Origin: Nitrospira moscoviensis
Lineage (GTDB): Bacteria > Nitrospirota > Nitrospiria > Nitrospirales > Nitrospiraceae
Reading direction: 5' to 3'
DNA length: 64,000 bases
Assembly (NCBI RefSeq): GCF_001273775.1
Contig: NZ_CP011801.1
Span: forward strand, 3,822,001-3,886,000
In this document: piece after piece, positions 43,075 through 51,392 of the stretch
How the letters are laid out: the number at the start of each line of letters is the position of its first letter
Numbering within the stretch: position 1 is the first letter of the stretch
Made by a program: the position numbers and the translations under genes
Notes under the pieces: model-generated
The model's database searches: none
Told to the model about the DNA's origin: nothing
The model's input: only the letters and a program-made list of their open reading frames with translations

Positions 43075-44219
43075 TCCACTCCGAGGTCACAACCGACGAG
43101 GGGCGGCGCGGATCCTCCGCCGCCCCCCCTGCGACAACCGAACGCCGGCCCGGCCGGGACAAGATGGCGCGCATGACGTCCCAACCGTCGACCAAGGTGG
43201 CGATCCTGGGGGCGGGGCGCGGCGGCACCGCCCTGCTCGATCTGCTCCATCAGATCCGCTCCATCGAGATCGTCGGAATCACGGACCGCAACCCGGACGC
43301 CGCCGGGCTGCACCGCGCGCGCGAGCTCAACGTGCCGGTCTATGCGCGCGTCGGCGACCTGGTCGCCAATCATGGGATCACCGTGGTGATGGACGTGACC
43401 GGAGATCCGGCGATGGAACGGAGCCTTCCGCAGCTCGTGGCGCCGGGAACCGATATTCTGAGCGGCTCGGCTTCGCGCCTGCTGTGGGAGCTCGTCCAGC
43501 ATGAAGCGATGCTGCAGGCCGAGCTGCTGCACGCGGAAAAACTGGCCGGCGTGGGTTCCTTCGCCGCCGGCATCGCGCACGACATCAACAATCCGCTCCA
43601 GCTCATTCTCGGGCTCGCCGAAAACCTCCTCGACGAGCAGGATCCCGACCAAGTACGCGCGCATGCGCGGGACATCATTGAGGCGGTGAAACGCACGACG
43701 GCGATTTGCCGCGATCTCACGTCCTATTCCCGGCGGGCCTCCTCGCTCCAGGACAGCGCCGTGGCGGTCAACGCCAAGCTCGACGAGGCGCTCAAGATCG
43801 CCCGCTACGCCGTGGGGCTGCATGACATCGAGCTCCGCCGCTCCTATCACCCGGACGCGACCGTCGTCGGCAATCCCGACGAGTTGCTCCACGTCTTCGT
43901 CAATCTCATTACGAACGCCGTCCAGGCGATGGAGCACGGCGGGACGCTCACGTTGGAATCCGCCGTGGATGACGGCGCGACCGTGATCCGCGTCTCGGAC
44001 ACCGGCTGCGGCATTCCACCGGAACTGCTGGGACAGATCTTCGAGCCCTTCTTCACCACCAAGCCGCCGGGCAAGGGAACGGGGCTGGGCCTGTACAATA
44101 TCAAGAACGTGATTCACCGAATGCACGGGACGATCGGGGTGCAGAGCGAGGTCGGCGTGGGATCGACCTTCACCGTGACCTTCCCGCTGGACGCGACCGA
44201 TCGGAGCGCGCGGGCATGA
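43071..44219 (+). CDS. Histidine kinase with N-terminal Rossmann-like nucleotide-binding domain
   Basis: This encodes 382 residues from a GTG in the preceding stop (GTGA); an in-frame ATG at 43164 is also possible. Residues about 40-145 form a dinucleotide-binding fold with GAGRGG (GxGxxG) and ITDRNPDAAGLHRARELN, where the D after the second strand would contact the ribose of NAD. The HisKA domain has His170 in GIAHDINNPLQ, and HATPase boxes are NLITNAVQAM, DTGCGIP and GTGLGLYNIKNV. There is no transmembrane segment, so it is soluble. It may sense NAD(H) or another nucleotide. It is coupled by ATGA to the next kinase. Confidence 0.86.
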   Translation: MIHSEVTTDEGRRGSSAAPPATTERRPGRDKMARMTSQPSTKVAILGAGRGGTALLDLLHQIRSIEIVGITDRNPDAAGLHRARELNVPVYARVGDLVANHGITVVMDVTGDPAMERSLPQLVAPGTDILSGSASRLLWELVQHEAMLQAELLHAEKLAGVGSFAAGIAHDINNPLQLILGLAENLLDEQDPDQVRAHARDIIEAVKRTTAICRDLTSYSRRASSLQDSAVAVNAKLDEALKIARYAVGLHDIELRRSYHPDATVVGNPDELLHVFVNLITNAVQAMEHGGTLTLESAVDDGATVIRVSDTGCGIPPELLGQIFEPFFTTKPPGKGTGLGLYNIKNVIHRMHGTIGVQSEVGVGSTFTVTFPLDATDRSARA

Positions 44220-46708
44220 ACGAACCATCGACCACGGCCTCTCCCGGGAAACATTGGGGGCTCAAAGCCAAACTGATCCTGTCCATGCTGTTCGTCGGCG
44301 TGGTCCCCCTCGTCGTGGGGCTCGGCATGGCCTTCTGGCAGGGGTCGCAGGAAATCCGCGACGTCAGCGGAGAAAGCTTCAAGGCGCTCGCCACGGAAGC
44401 GGCCCGGAAGCTGGATCTGCTGGTCGCGGAAGAAGTGGCTCGGACGTCGCGCATCGCCAACGACGCGGCGGTGATCCGGGAGTTGGAACGGCGGCGCGAT
44501 CTCCTGCTCGGCTCAGACAAACCGTCCGCCGCATCCCTGGCTGAGATGGAGCGCCGGTGGCGCGCGAAGGATCCGGCCCTCGTCAAACGGATCACGGACA
44601 GTCCGCTGAGCGCCCTGCTGCGGGAGTACTACACGGGCACGAACAGCGAACCGGATCAGCTCCTGCCGCCGGTGGTGCGGACCGCGACCAAACTGCTGTT
44701 TCTTACCGACACACAGGGAGTGCTGGTCGCCGCCATGACGACGAAGCCGGACTTTCTCAACGGGGACACCCGTTGGTGGCAGGGCGCCTACAACAAGGCC
44801 GTGGGGCAGTTGTACATCGAGGACGTGCATTTCGACGCGCGGGCCGACACCCATGTCTTTACGATTTCTCTGCCGGTGATGGACAGCCTGCGGTACGAGG
44901 TGGTCGGCGTGCTGCACCGCGTCATCGACGCCAAGGAGTTTTTCTCGCCCTCCACGCACGTCATCCGGTTCGGCAAGACCGGCCACGTCATGTTGATCGA
45001 CAGTCACGGCGTTGTGATGAGCTGCCCGATCCTCCCGACGGGCGTGGCCTTGTCGGACATGAGCCTCGTGCCGCTCATCACTCCGATGCAGCCGGGCTGG
45101 GTGCAGGCCTCCAGCGACGGCCATGGCGGCCGCTCCACCTCCGTGATCGGATTCGCGCCCTTGCCGGAAACCAGCCGCGCGACCAACGGCTCCATCGACA
45201 GCGGCTCCTGGCACACCTTCGTCTGGCAGTCGTCCGACGAGCTGTTTGCGCCCATCCAACATCTGTTCACCTGGATGACCGTGTTCGGGACGGTGGCCAT
45301 CGCCCTGCTGGCCTCGCTCGGCTACGTCGCGGCCAGCCGCATCGTCACCCCGGTCCGGCAGCTGCAACAGGCGGCCCGGTCGATCGGGCGGGGTGAGTTG
45401 CGCTCCCGCATCCGGATCCAGACCGGCGACGAGTTGGAAGACCTGGCCGAAGAGTTCAATCGCATGAACCAGCAGTTGGAAGCCGCCTTCGCGGGGCTGA
45501 CCAGTCAAGTCCAGTTGAAGACCGAGGAAGTGCAATACTTGCAGCAATCCACCGATCAGATCCTGGATACCGTGCCGACGCCCATCATGTTGGTGGACGC
45601 GCGGGAAACCGTGCAGTACGTCAATCGCGCGGCCCGCGAATCGTTTCGCCTCGACCAGAGCCGGTCCGCCGCCGTTCCGCTTTTCGCGCTCCTGCCGGTC
45701 GACGAAAGCACGCAGAGCAGGCTCCGGCAGGAATTCCGCCAGACCGAGGAGGCCGCGGCGGACGGCCCGGCCCGGAATCCGGTTCCGCGCGATCCGTTGG
45801 CTCCCGCCCCGGACCAGAAATCCGTTCCGCGCCGGTCGGAGCTGCAGATCGGAGCGCGGCTCTATCACTATCAATGGTTCCGCCTGCCGGGGCGGCCCGG
45901 CGAAGAAGACCGGATCGGCCTGGTGCTCCGCGACACCACCGACGAAAGCCGGCTGCAGGACCAACTGATCCAGGCGGAAAAAACCGGCAGCCTGGGCGTG
46001 CTGACGGCCGGCATCGGCCACGAGTTGAATAACCCGCTGTTCGGCATCGTGGGGCTGGGGGAAGCGATCCAAGAAGAACAGGACGTGCAGCGGATCAAGA
46101 CCTACGCCCGCGACATCGTGGCGCAAGGACGGCGGATGGCGGCGATTATCCGCGATTTCACCGGCGTCGCGACACGCGAGGGGTCCGATCAGCGCGTCCC
46201 CGTGCAGCTCGAAGCGGAGTTGGATCAGGCCTTGGCCACCGTACGAACGACGGCGGATATGGCGGACATCGCCGTGGAGAAACAGTACGCGGGCGGTTCG
46301 CGGGTGCTCGCGATGCCCGACCAACTCCGCCAGGCCCTCGCCAATTTGTTGACCAATGCCGTGCAGGCCATGAAGGGAGCGGGCCGGCTCACGCTGACCA
46401 CCAGACAATCGGCCGACGTGGCGGTCCTCTCCATCGCCGATTCGGGACCCGGCATCGCCAAACAGCACTTGTCCAAGATCTTCGATCCGTTCTTTACGAC
46501 GAAGGGCCAGGGGGAAGGATCGGGGCTCGGGTTGACCGTGGCCCGGCGCATCCTTCGCAAGTTCGGCGGCGACGTGCGCATCGAGAGCCTCGAAGGCCAG
46601 GGCACGACCTGTGTGGTGACGCTGCCGATCCTTCCGCCGTCCCCGGAGGAAAACCCATGGACCGCTACCGCATCGCGCCCGGAGCCATTACCCTCGCATT
46701 CGTCCTAG
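44216..46708 (+). CDS. Membrane sensor histidine kinase (Cache-HAMP-PAS-HisKA-HATPase)
   Basis: This encodes 830 residues. TM1 about 18-38; an extracytoplasmic Cache-like sensor about 50-350; TM2 about 356-378; HAMP about 380-432; a coiled linker; PAS about 448-570; HisKA with His602 in GIGHELNNPLFG; HATPase with NLLTNAVQAM, DSGPGI and GSGLGLTVARRI. It lacks a receiver. Overlaps are ATGA at the start and 52 bases with the haem protein at the 3' end, so the proteins are made together, perhaps as one sensory complex. Confidence 0.9.
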   Translation: MNEPSTTASPGKHWGLKAKLILSMLFVGVVPLVVGLGMAFWQGSQEIRDVSGESFKALATEAARKLDLLVAEEVARTSRIANDAAVIRELERRRDLLLGSDKPSAASLAEMERRWRAKDPALVKRITDSPLSALLREYYTGTNSEPDQLLPPVVRTATKLLFLTDTQGVLVAAMTTKPDFLNGDTRWWQGAYNKAVGQLYIEDVHFDARADTHVFTISLPVMDSLRYEVVGVLHRVIDAKEFFSPSTHVIRFGKTGHVMLIDSHGVVMSCPILPTGVALSDMSLVPLITPMQPGWVQASSDGHGGRSTSVIGFAPLPETSRATNGSIDSGSWHTFVWQSSDELFAPIQHLFTWMTVFGTVAIALLASLGYVAASRIVTPVRQLQQAARSIGRGELRSRIRIQTGDELEDLAEEFNRMNQQLEAAFAGLTSQVQLKTEEVQYLQQSTDQILDTVPTPIMLVDARETVQYVNRAARESFRLDQSRSAAVPLFALLPVDESTQSRLRQEFRQTEEAAADGPARNPVPRDPLAPAPDQKSVPRRSELQIGARLYHYQWFRLPGRPGEEDRIGLVLRDTTDESRLQDQLIQAEKTGSLGVLTAGIGHELNNPLFGIVGLGEAIQEEQDVQRIKTYARDIVAQGRRMAAIIRDFTGVATREGSDQRVPVQLEAELDQALATVRTTADMADIAVEKQYAGGSRVLAMPDQLRQALANLLTNAVQAMKGAGRLTLTTRQSADVAVLSIADSGPGIAKQHLSKIFDPFFTTKGQGEGSGLGLTVARRILRKFGGDVRIESLEGQGTTCVVTLPILPPSPEENPWTATASRPEPLPSHSS

Positions 46709-47244
46709 GTGGACTCGGCGCGGCCCTCCCGGCAGGCAAGGACAGTCCGGGCGGAGCCGGCATCCCGCCGGAGCGGGTCGCCGACTACGTCCATGCGGTG
46801 CTCGAAGCCGACCGCACGATCTACACCACGTACATCGTCAACCGCCTGCAGGAGAAGGGCATCGTGGCGGCGGCGGAACATTGGGAGCAGGACAACGCGT
46901 TGCCGCTGCCGGCCCAGTTTCTCCAGCACTCGGGCCGTCTCGTCGCGGAAAAGGGACGCGGGATCCGGTACCGGCTCATCGGTCTATCTCCGATCTATCA
47001 GCGCAACGCTCCGGCCACCGACTTCGAGCGGAAGGCGCTCGAAACGCTCCGGGATCAGCCGAACGGCCCGGTCCGAGGCTTGGTGTCCAGCGGCAAGAAA
47101 CAATACTTCCAGGCCATCTATCCGGACCGCGCCGTGTCGGCGGCCTGCGTCACGTGCCACAACAACCATCCGTTGAGCCCCAAACGCGATTTCAAATTGA
47201 ACGACGTGATGGGCGGCATCGCGATCACGATTCCGGTGGAGTAG
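46657..47244 (+). CDS. Tll0287-like (DUF3365) c-type haem sensor protein
   Basis: The 195-residue protein has a signal peptide or N-terminal anchor (about 1-27), a helical DUF3365 domain and one c-type haem site CVTCH (164-168). DUF3365/Tll0287-like domains are usually part of sensor kinases or stand alone in the periplasm. The GGAGGA ribosome-binding site lies inside the end of the kinase gene. It probably binds a redox- or gas-linked signal for the adjacent kinase. Confidence 0.86.
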   Translation: MDRYRIAPGAITLAFVLGGLGAALPAGKDSPGGAGIPPERVADYVHAVLEADRTIYTTYIVNRLQEKGIVAAAEHWEQDNALPLPAQFLQHSGRLVAEKGRGIRYRLIGLSPIYQRNAPATDFERKALETLRDQPNGPVRGLVSSGKKQYFQAIYPDRAVSAACVTCHNNHPLSPKRDFKLNDVMGGIAITIPVE

Positions 47245-47251
47245 TGGGGAT

Positions 47252-47339
47252 AGTCACTGGTCATCGGTCATTGGTCACGAGTCATTCTCCGAAAGATCGA
47301 CGACTTTGCCTCTTACCAATGACTAATGACCGATGACCG
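47252..47339. repeat. Inverted heptamer arrays between convergent genes
   Basis: The array GTCACTG, GTCATCG, GTCATTG, GTCACGA (47252-47287) is nearly complementary to the opposite array AATGACT, AATGACC, GATGACC (47316-47339): the strings GGTCATCGGTCATTGGTCA and its partner differ at one of 19 positions. A long hairpin could form between the stop of the haem gene and the stop of the permease gene. The last permease codons (VIGH) are read from the array itself. Confidence 0.75.
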
Positions 47340-48408
47340 CTGTTCCCGTAGGAGAGTGGTACTCCTCCCGATAGATCTGAATCGCCGTCATGAGCAGGCT
47401 CACGAGAATCGGTCCGACGAAGAGGCCGACGAGGCCGTAGAGCGCCAATCCGCCGAGCACGCTCAAGACGAGCAGCAACGTGGGAATCTGCACCTCCAGC
47501 CCGATCAGCCAGGGACGCAGAACCTGGTCGATGGTCGAGACTACGCCCACACCCCAGGCCAGCATGATGAGCGCCTTGCCCATCGCGCCGGCCCAGAACA
47601 GATAGGCGACGACCGGTCCCCAGATCAAGGCCGTCCCGCCGAACGGCAGCGGCGCGAGGATCACCGTGAGCGCCGTCAACACCACCGGAAACGGCACGTC
47701 GAGCACGAGATAAGCCGCTCCCGCCAACAGACCCTGCACGATCGCCGTGACCAGCATCCCTTTCACCACCGCGCGAATCGTCTGATCCAGCCGGGCGACG
47801 ATCTTCCGTTTGTGCGACTCGTCCATCGGAATGAGCTCGTAGAGGGCGTCGACCCAGTCCCGCCCGTCTTTGAACAGGAAGAACAGAACCAGCAGCATGA
47901 TGAAGAAATCCGTCATGAGCAGAAAGGTATTTTTCAGCAGGTCCCCCATCTGGCCGATGAGGAAGCGGCTCAAAATCTTGGCTCCGGCCACGACCGACTC
48001 TTCCGCCGACAGGGCTTCGAGGCTCGTGTTCGCGGCCATCGAGCCCAGCCACCCGCCGATCCACGGCACGGCGGTCAATTGGCCGGGCAACCGCTGCAAC
48101 CCGCCGCCGGCGATCCAGCCCCGAATTGCGAGCTCGGCGGCCGCCGCTTCCCGGGCCAGCATGAATCCCAGCACGACCAGCGGCAGGACGACGACCACCA
48201 GCACCCCCACCGTCAGCACCGCGGCGGACAACGCCCGTTTGCCGCGGCACCATGCCGTGAACCGCAGGTGCAGCGGGAATGCGATGTGCGCCAGCAGCGC
48301 GGCCCATAACGCCGGAAAGAGGAACGGCTCGAACATCAATCCGATCTGATAGAGCAGCAGAACGAGGAGGGTGAAGAACACGATGGAGAAGATCTGCTGT
48401 CGGGTCAT
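47323..48408 (-). CDS. AI-2E family transporter (PF01594)
   Basis: The start at MTRQQIFSIVFFTLL gives 361 residues; a longer upstream frame is only translated nonamer repeat. Seven to eight hydrophobic helices lie at about 6-45, 62-90, 148-170, 213-250, 260-290 and 305-340. The TDFFIMLLVLFFLFKDG and GTALIWGPVVAYLFWAG segments fit the AI-2E family, whose members export small molecules or ions (for example sodium/proton or indole). The substrate is unknown. The C-terminal residues come from a repeat array. Confidence 0.86.
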   Translation of the reverse strand: MTRQQIFSIVFFTLLVLLLYQIGLMFEPFLFPALWAALLAHIAFPLHLRFTAWCRGKRALSAAVLTVGVLVVVVLPLVVLGFMLAREAAAAELAIRGWIAGGGLQRLPGQLTAVPWIGGWLGSMAANTSLEALSAEESVVAGAKILSRFLIGQMGDLLKNTFLLMTDFFIMLLVLFFLFKDGRDWVDALYELIPMDESHKRKIVARLDQTIRAVVKGMLVTAIVQGLLAGAAYLVLDVPFPVVLTALTVILAPLPFGGTALIWGPVVAYLFWAGAMGKALIMLAWGVGVVSTIDQVLRPWLIGLEVQIPTLLLVLSVLGGLALYGLVGLFVGPILVSLLMTAIQIYREEYHSPTGTAVIGH

Positions 48409-48418
48409 GCTGATTCTA

Positions 48419-48509
48419 TGTGGTTTGTCTGGTCTATCTCGTCTGTCTGGTCTATTTGGTCTATTCAGATTCTGCCGACAAGATAGACGAGACAGACCTC
48501 GCACCAGAG
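48419..48509. repeat. Nonamer array with inverted partner upstream of the AI-2E gene
   Basis: Units GTTTGTCTG, GTCTATCTC, GTCTGTCTG, GTCTATTTG, GTCTATTCA are followed at about 48480-48509 by complementary material (GATAGACGAGACAGACC and ACCAGAGAGAC). It has the same architecture as the lpdA array and likewise abuts a gene start, here on the minus strand. Confidence 0.65.
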
Positions 48510-48577
48510 AGACATTCCTGTAGCAGATCCGATGCGGGTTGTCATCGGCACAAAGCGCGGAGGGTCGGAGGGAGCTG

Positions 48578-49021
48578 TTACAAGTCCGGCTCTTTCCCGA
48601 TGAGGGCCACGGCCTTTCCGCGGTGTTGCGCCATGTCCCGCACGTTGCCGGGCAACCGGGGCGCTTCGTCGGGCCAGGCGGTGACGCCCATATCGCTCAC
48701 GCCCTGGAATTTCGCGCCGGCTTCCATCGAGATCACCGGACAGTGCATTTCGCCGATCAGGACGGCGGTCTTCAGCAACTCGATGCGCTCGGTCGCCGTC
48801 ACGGTCGCCTTGATGCGCCCGCTGCTGATCAGCGTGCCGGCCGAGATCGTGCCCTTCACGAGGCCGTCTTCGCCGACGATGACCTGGCCTTTGGTCTGCA
48901 CGTCGCCCTCCAAACGGCCGTCGATGCGCACGGTGCCCTCGACCTTGATCTCCCCCTTCAGCTCGACGCCTTTGGCGAGCAATGTGATGTTACCGTCGTC
49001 CATGTAGCCGGTTTTCTTCAT
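48578..49021 (-). CDS. Bactofilin
   Basis: This 147-residue polymer-forming cytoskeletal protein has the beta-helix core (about 12-110) made of short repeats with Gly (EGTVRIDGRLEGDVQTKG and VKGTISAGTLISSGRIKA). Bactofilins place cell-wall enzymes and shape cells. It is the last gene of the cupin-LCCL-PBP1-micro-bactofilin operon; its ATG overlaps the TGA of the 30-residue frame (ATGA) and GGGAG lies upstream. Confidence 0.9.
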   Translation of the reverse strand: MKKTGYMDDGNITLLAKGVELKGEIKVEGTVRIDGRLEGDVQTKGQVIVGEDGLVKGTISAGTLISSGRIKATVTATERIELLKTAVLIGEMHCPVISMEAGAKFQGVSDMGVTAWPDEAPRLPGNVRDMAQHRGKAVALIGKEPDL

Positions 49022-49110
49022 GGCGCTCCCTCTGTTCGAACCGTCTGCGGCTCAGAATACTCGACGATCGCGAAGATGCCTAACAGTTTGTGGAAATCGT
49101 CGCAGCTCAT
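49018..49110 (-). CDS. 30-residue micro-ORF between PBP1 and bactofilin
   Basis: MSCDDFHKLLGIFAIVEYSE and ten more residues (PQTVRTEGAP) are encoded with an ATGA overlap at both ends: the ATG overlaps the PBP stop and the TGA overlaps the bactofilin ATG. This double coupling suggests real translation, either to deliver ribosomes to the bactofilin gene or to make a micro-protein. No family is known. Confidence 0.5.
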   Translation of the reverse strand: MSCDDFHKLLGIFAIVEYSEPQTVRTEGAP

Positions 49111-51392
49111 GAAAATCCAAACGTCTGCTTCAGACGCTCCCACAGTCCGCCGCCGTGGAGTTCGCAATAGACGGTGGGCTCGGTGCCGGCGATAAAGACT
49201 TCTGGCGTTCGCTCCGGACAGCGGGAGGTGGCCAGTTGGCCGGTGCGCGGATCGACGTCGCGCTGCACCAGCCCGGACGGCATCTCGAAATCCCGGGTGG
49301 TCGGCGGAATCAGTCGCCGCGCCAGGTCGCTCCAAATCGGCAGCGCGGCCTGCGAGCCGGTCAGCTTAAGCGGCCGCTCGTCATCGAAGCCGACCCACAC
49401 GCCGATGACCAGCTCCGGCGTGTAGCCGACGAACCAGGCATCGCGATAGCCGTCGGTCGTCCCGGTCTTGCCCGCGACCGGCCCTTGCACGCCCAACGCG
49501 CGGGCTTTGGCCCCGGTGCCCCGATCCATCACGCCTTTCAGGAGCGACGTCACCAGATAGGCCGCCTGCGGCGAGGCGGCTTGATGCCGGTCCGGCAGGA
49601 GGCTCCAGAGGACGTCGCCCGACTCTCCCGTCACCCGATAGAGCCCGAGCGGCTTCGTCATGATCCCTCCGTTTGCCAGGCCCCCGTACGCGCCGGTGAT
49701 ATCGAGGAGCGACACCGAGGCGCTCCCGAGCGCGACGGAGAGATTGTCCGCCTGCAGCTCCAACCCGAATCCGGCGAGCGTGCTCCGCAATGCGGGCACT
49801 CCCACCTGCTGCGCGACCCGCACGGCCGGCACGTTATAGGAATGTTCCAACGCGGTCCGCAGGCTCACCTGTCCGTGAAACTGCCGGTCGTAGTTCTGCG
49901 GGGACCAGGACCCCGCGCCGGATTCGAAGGTGACCGGTTCATCGAGCAGCAGCGTGGCCGGCGTATGGCCCGTCCGCCCCTGATCGCGTCCCGCTTCGAA
50001 CGCGGTCAGATAGACGAAGGGCTTCATGAGCGACCCCGCTTGCCGGCGGGCCTGCACGGCCCGGTTGAATTGGCTGACGCGGTAATCCCTCCCGCCCACC
50101 ATCGCCAACAGGTGACCCGTCGCGGGCTCGAGCACGACCACCGCGCCTTGCAGCGGATGTTCGCCCTGTTTCAACTCGGGGAAAGCCGCCTCCAACCGCG
50201 CCAATCCTTTGTGAAGCGAGTCCGTGGCGACCTCCTGCACCCACGGATCCAAGGTCGAATAGATTTTGGCGCCCTCGGGAATGCCCATGCCGGTGCCTTC
50301 TTCCACCTGCCGCAGGAGATAATCCAAAAAATACGGCGCATCCGTCAGCACGTCCTGCGGCAGCGTCACGCGCAGGGGGCGATTCACGGCGACCTTCCAT
50401 TCCTCTTCCGTCAGCCGCCCGTCCTCCCGCAGGCGCCGGAGCACGACATCGCGCCGGCGGGTCGCCAGGTCAAGGTTTTTGGTCGGCGCATAGGTGTTGG
50501 GGCCCTTGATCAAGCCGGCGATCGTCGCCATTTCCTCGATCGTCAGGTCGTCAAGCGCTTTATCGAAATAGCGATGGGCCGCCTCGCCGACGCCGTACAT
50601 CGCCACCGAGCCCGCTTGCCCCAGATAGATTTCATTCAGATAACTTTCCAGAATCTCTTCCTTGCGGTATTTCCACTCCAACACCAGGGCGGCCACCGAC
50701 TCCTTCAGCTTGCGACCGATAGTCCGCTGCGGCGAGTAGAAGAGGTTCTTCGCCAGTTGCTGCGTGATGGTGCTGCCGCCCTGCACGACCCCGCCCCGCG
50801 TCAGATTGGCCCACAGCGCCCGGCCGACGGCGATCGGATCGATGCCGGGATGGGAGAAAAACCGTCGATCCTCCACCGCCAAGACGGTCTCTACCATGCG
50901 CGCCGGCATCCGGCTCAGCGGAATCCATTCCCGCATCTGCCGGGCGCCGCCGCGTAGGCCGCTGATCAGCGGCGGTTCGAGAGAGACGAGGGTTTCAAGC
51001 GGACCGGCCGATCCGGCCCGGATCTCCGTCACGACGCCTTGCGCCATCGTCAGCGCCACCAGCCGGGCCGGCACATGGTGGTCCTCCTGCGCGCGCAGAT
51101 AAAGATCCATGCCGTCCCCGGTCACGCGGTACTCGCCCGGACGACGGACGGCATCGGACACCGGTCGATAGCCCAAGCGGTGCAGCCGATCCATGAGACC
51201 CGATTCAGCGACCGGTAAGCCCGGGCGGAGGAGGAACGGCGCGCCGTAGATCAGCAGCGGCGGATGGTCGTCGCTTTTGGGCAGAGTCAGGTTGGCGGAT
51301 AACAGGAGCCCGTAGCCGGCAAGGCCCGCGCTCGCCACGGAGACCAGTACGAGCGCCAGTCTGATGCCCCACGTGATCGTTGGCGAGATCAC
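49107..51392 (-). CDS. Bifunctional penicillin-binding protein, class A (PBP1b-like)
   Basis: The 761 residues start GTG and include a TM anchor (about 8-30), a UB2H-like region (about 60-145) as in E. coli PBP1b, a glycosyltransferase domain (about 150-320) with EDRRFFSHPG near 173 and GGSTITQQLAKN, and a transpeptidase domain (about 390-700) with catalytic Ser in GSLMKPF near 455, SYN near 520 and KTGTT near 625. Glycan polymerisation and cross-linking occur in the periplasm. The gene overlaps LCCL by one base (TAGTG). Confidence 0.93.
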   Translation of the reverse strand: MISPTITWGIRLALVLVSVASAGLAGYGLLLSANLTLPKSDDHPPLLIYGAPFLLRPGLPVAESGLMDRLHRLGYRPVSDAVRRPGEYRVTGDGMDLYLRAQEDHHVPARLVALTMAQGVVTEIRAGSAGPLETLVSLEPPLISGLRGGARQMREWIPLSRMPARMVETVLAVEDRRFFSHPGIDPIAVGRALWANLTRGGVVQGGSTITQQLAKNLFYSPQRTIGRKLKESVAALVLEWKYRKEEILESYLNEIYLGQAGSVAMYGVGEAAHRYFDKALDDLTIEEMATIAGLIKGPNTYAPTKNLDLATRRRDVVLRRLREDGRLTEEEWKVAVNRPLRVTLPQDVLTDAPYFLDYLLRQVEEGTGMGIPEGAKIYSTLDPWVQEVATDSLHKGLARLEAAFPELKQGEHPLQGAVVVLEPATGHLLAMVGGRDYRVSQFNRAVQARRQAGSLMKPFVYLTAFEAGRDQGRTGHTPATLLLDEPVTFESGAGSWSPQNYDRQFHGQVSLRTALEHSYNVPAVRVAQQVGVPALRSTLAGFGLELQADNLSVALGSASVSLLDITGAYGGLANGGIMTKPLGLYRVTGESGDVLWSLLPDRHQAASPQAAYLVTSLLKGVMDRGTGAKARALGVQGPVAGKTGTTDGYRDAWFVGYTPELVIGVWVGFDDERPLKLTGSQAALPIWSDLARRLIPPTTRDFEMPSGLVQRDVDPRTGQLATSRCPERTPEVFIAGTEPTVYCELHGGGLWERLKQTFGFS

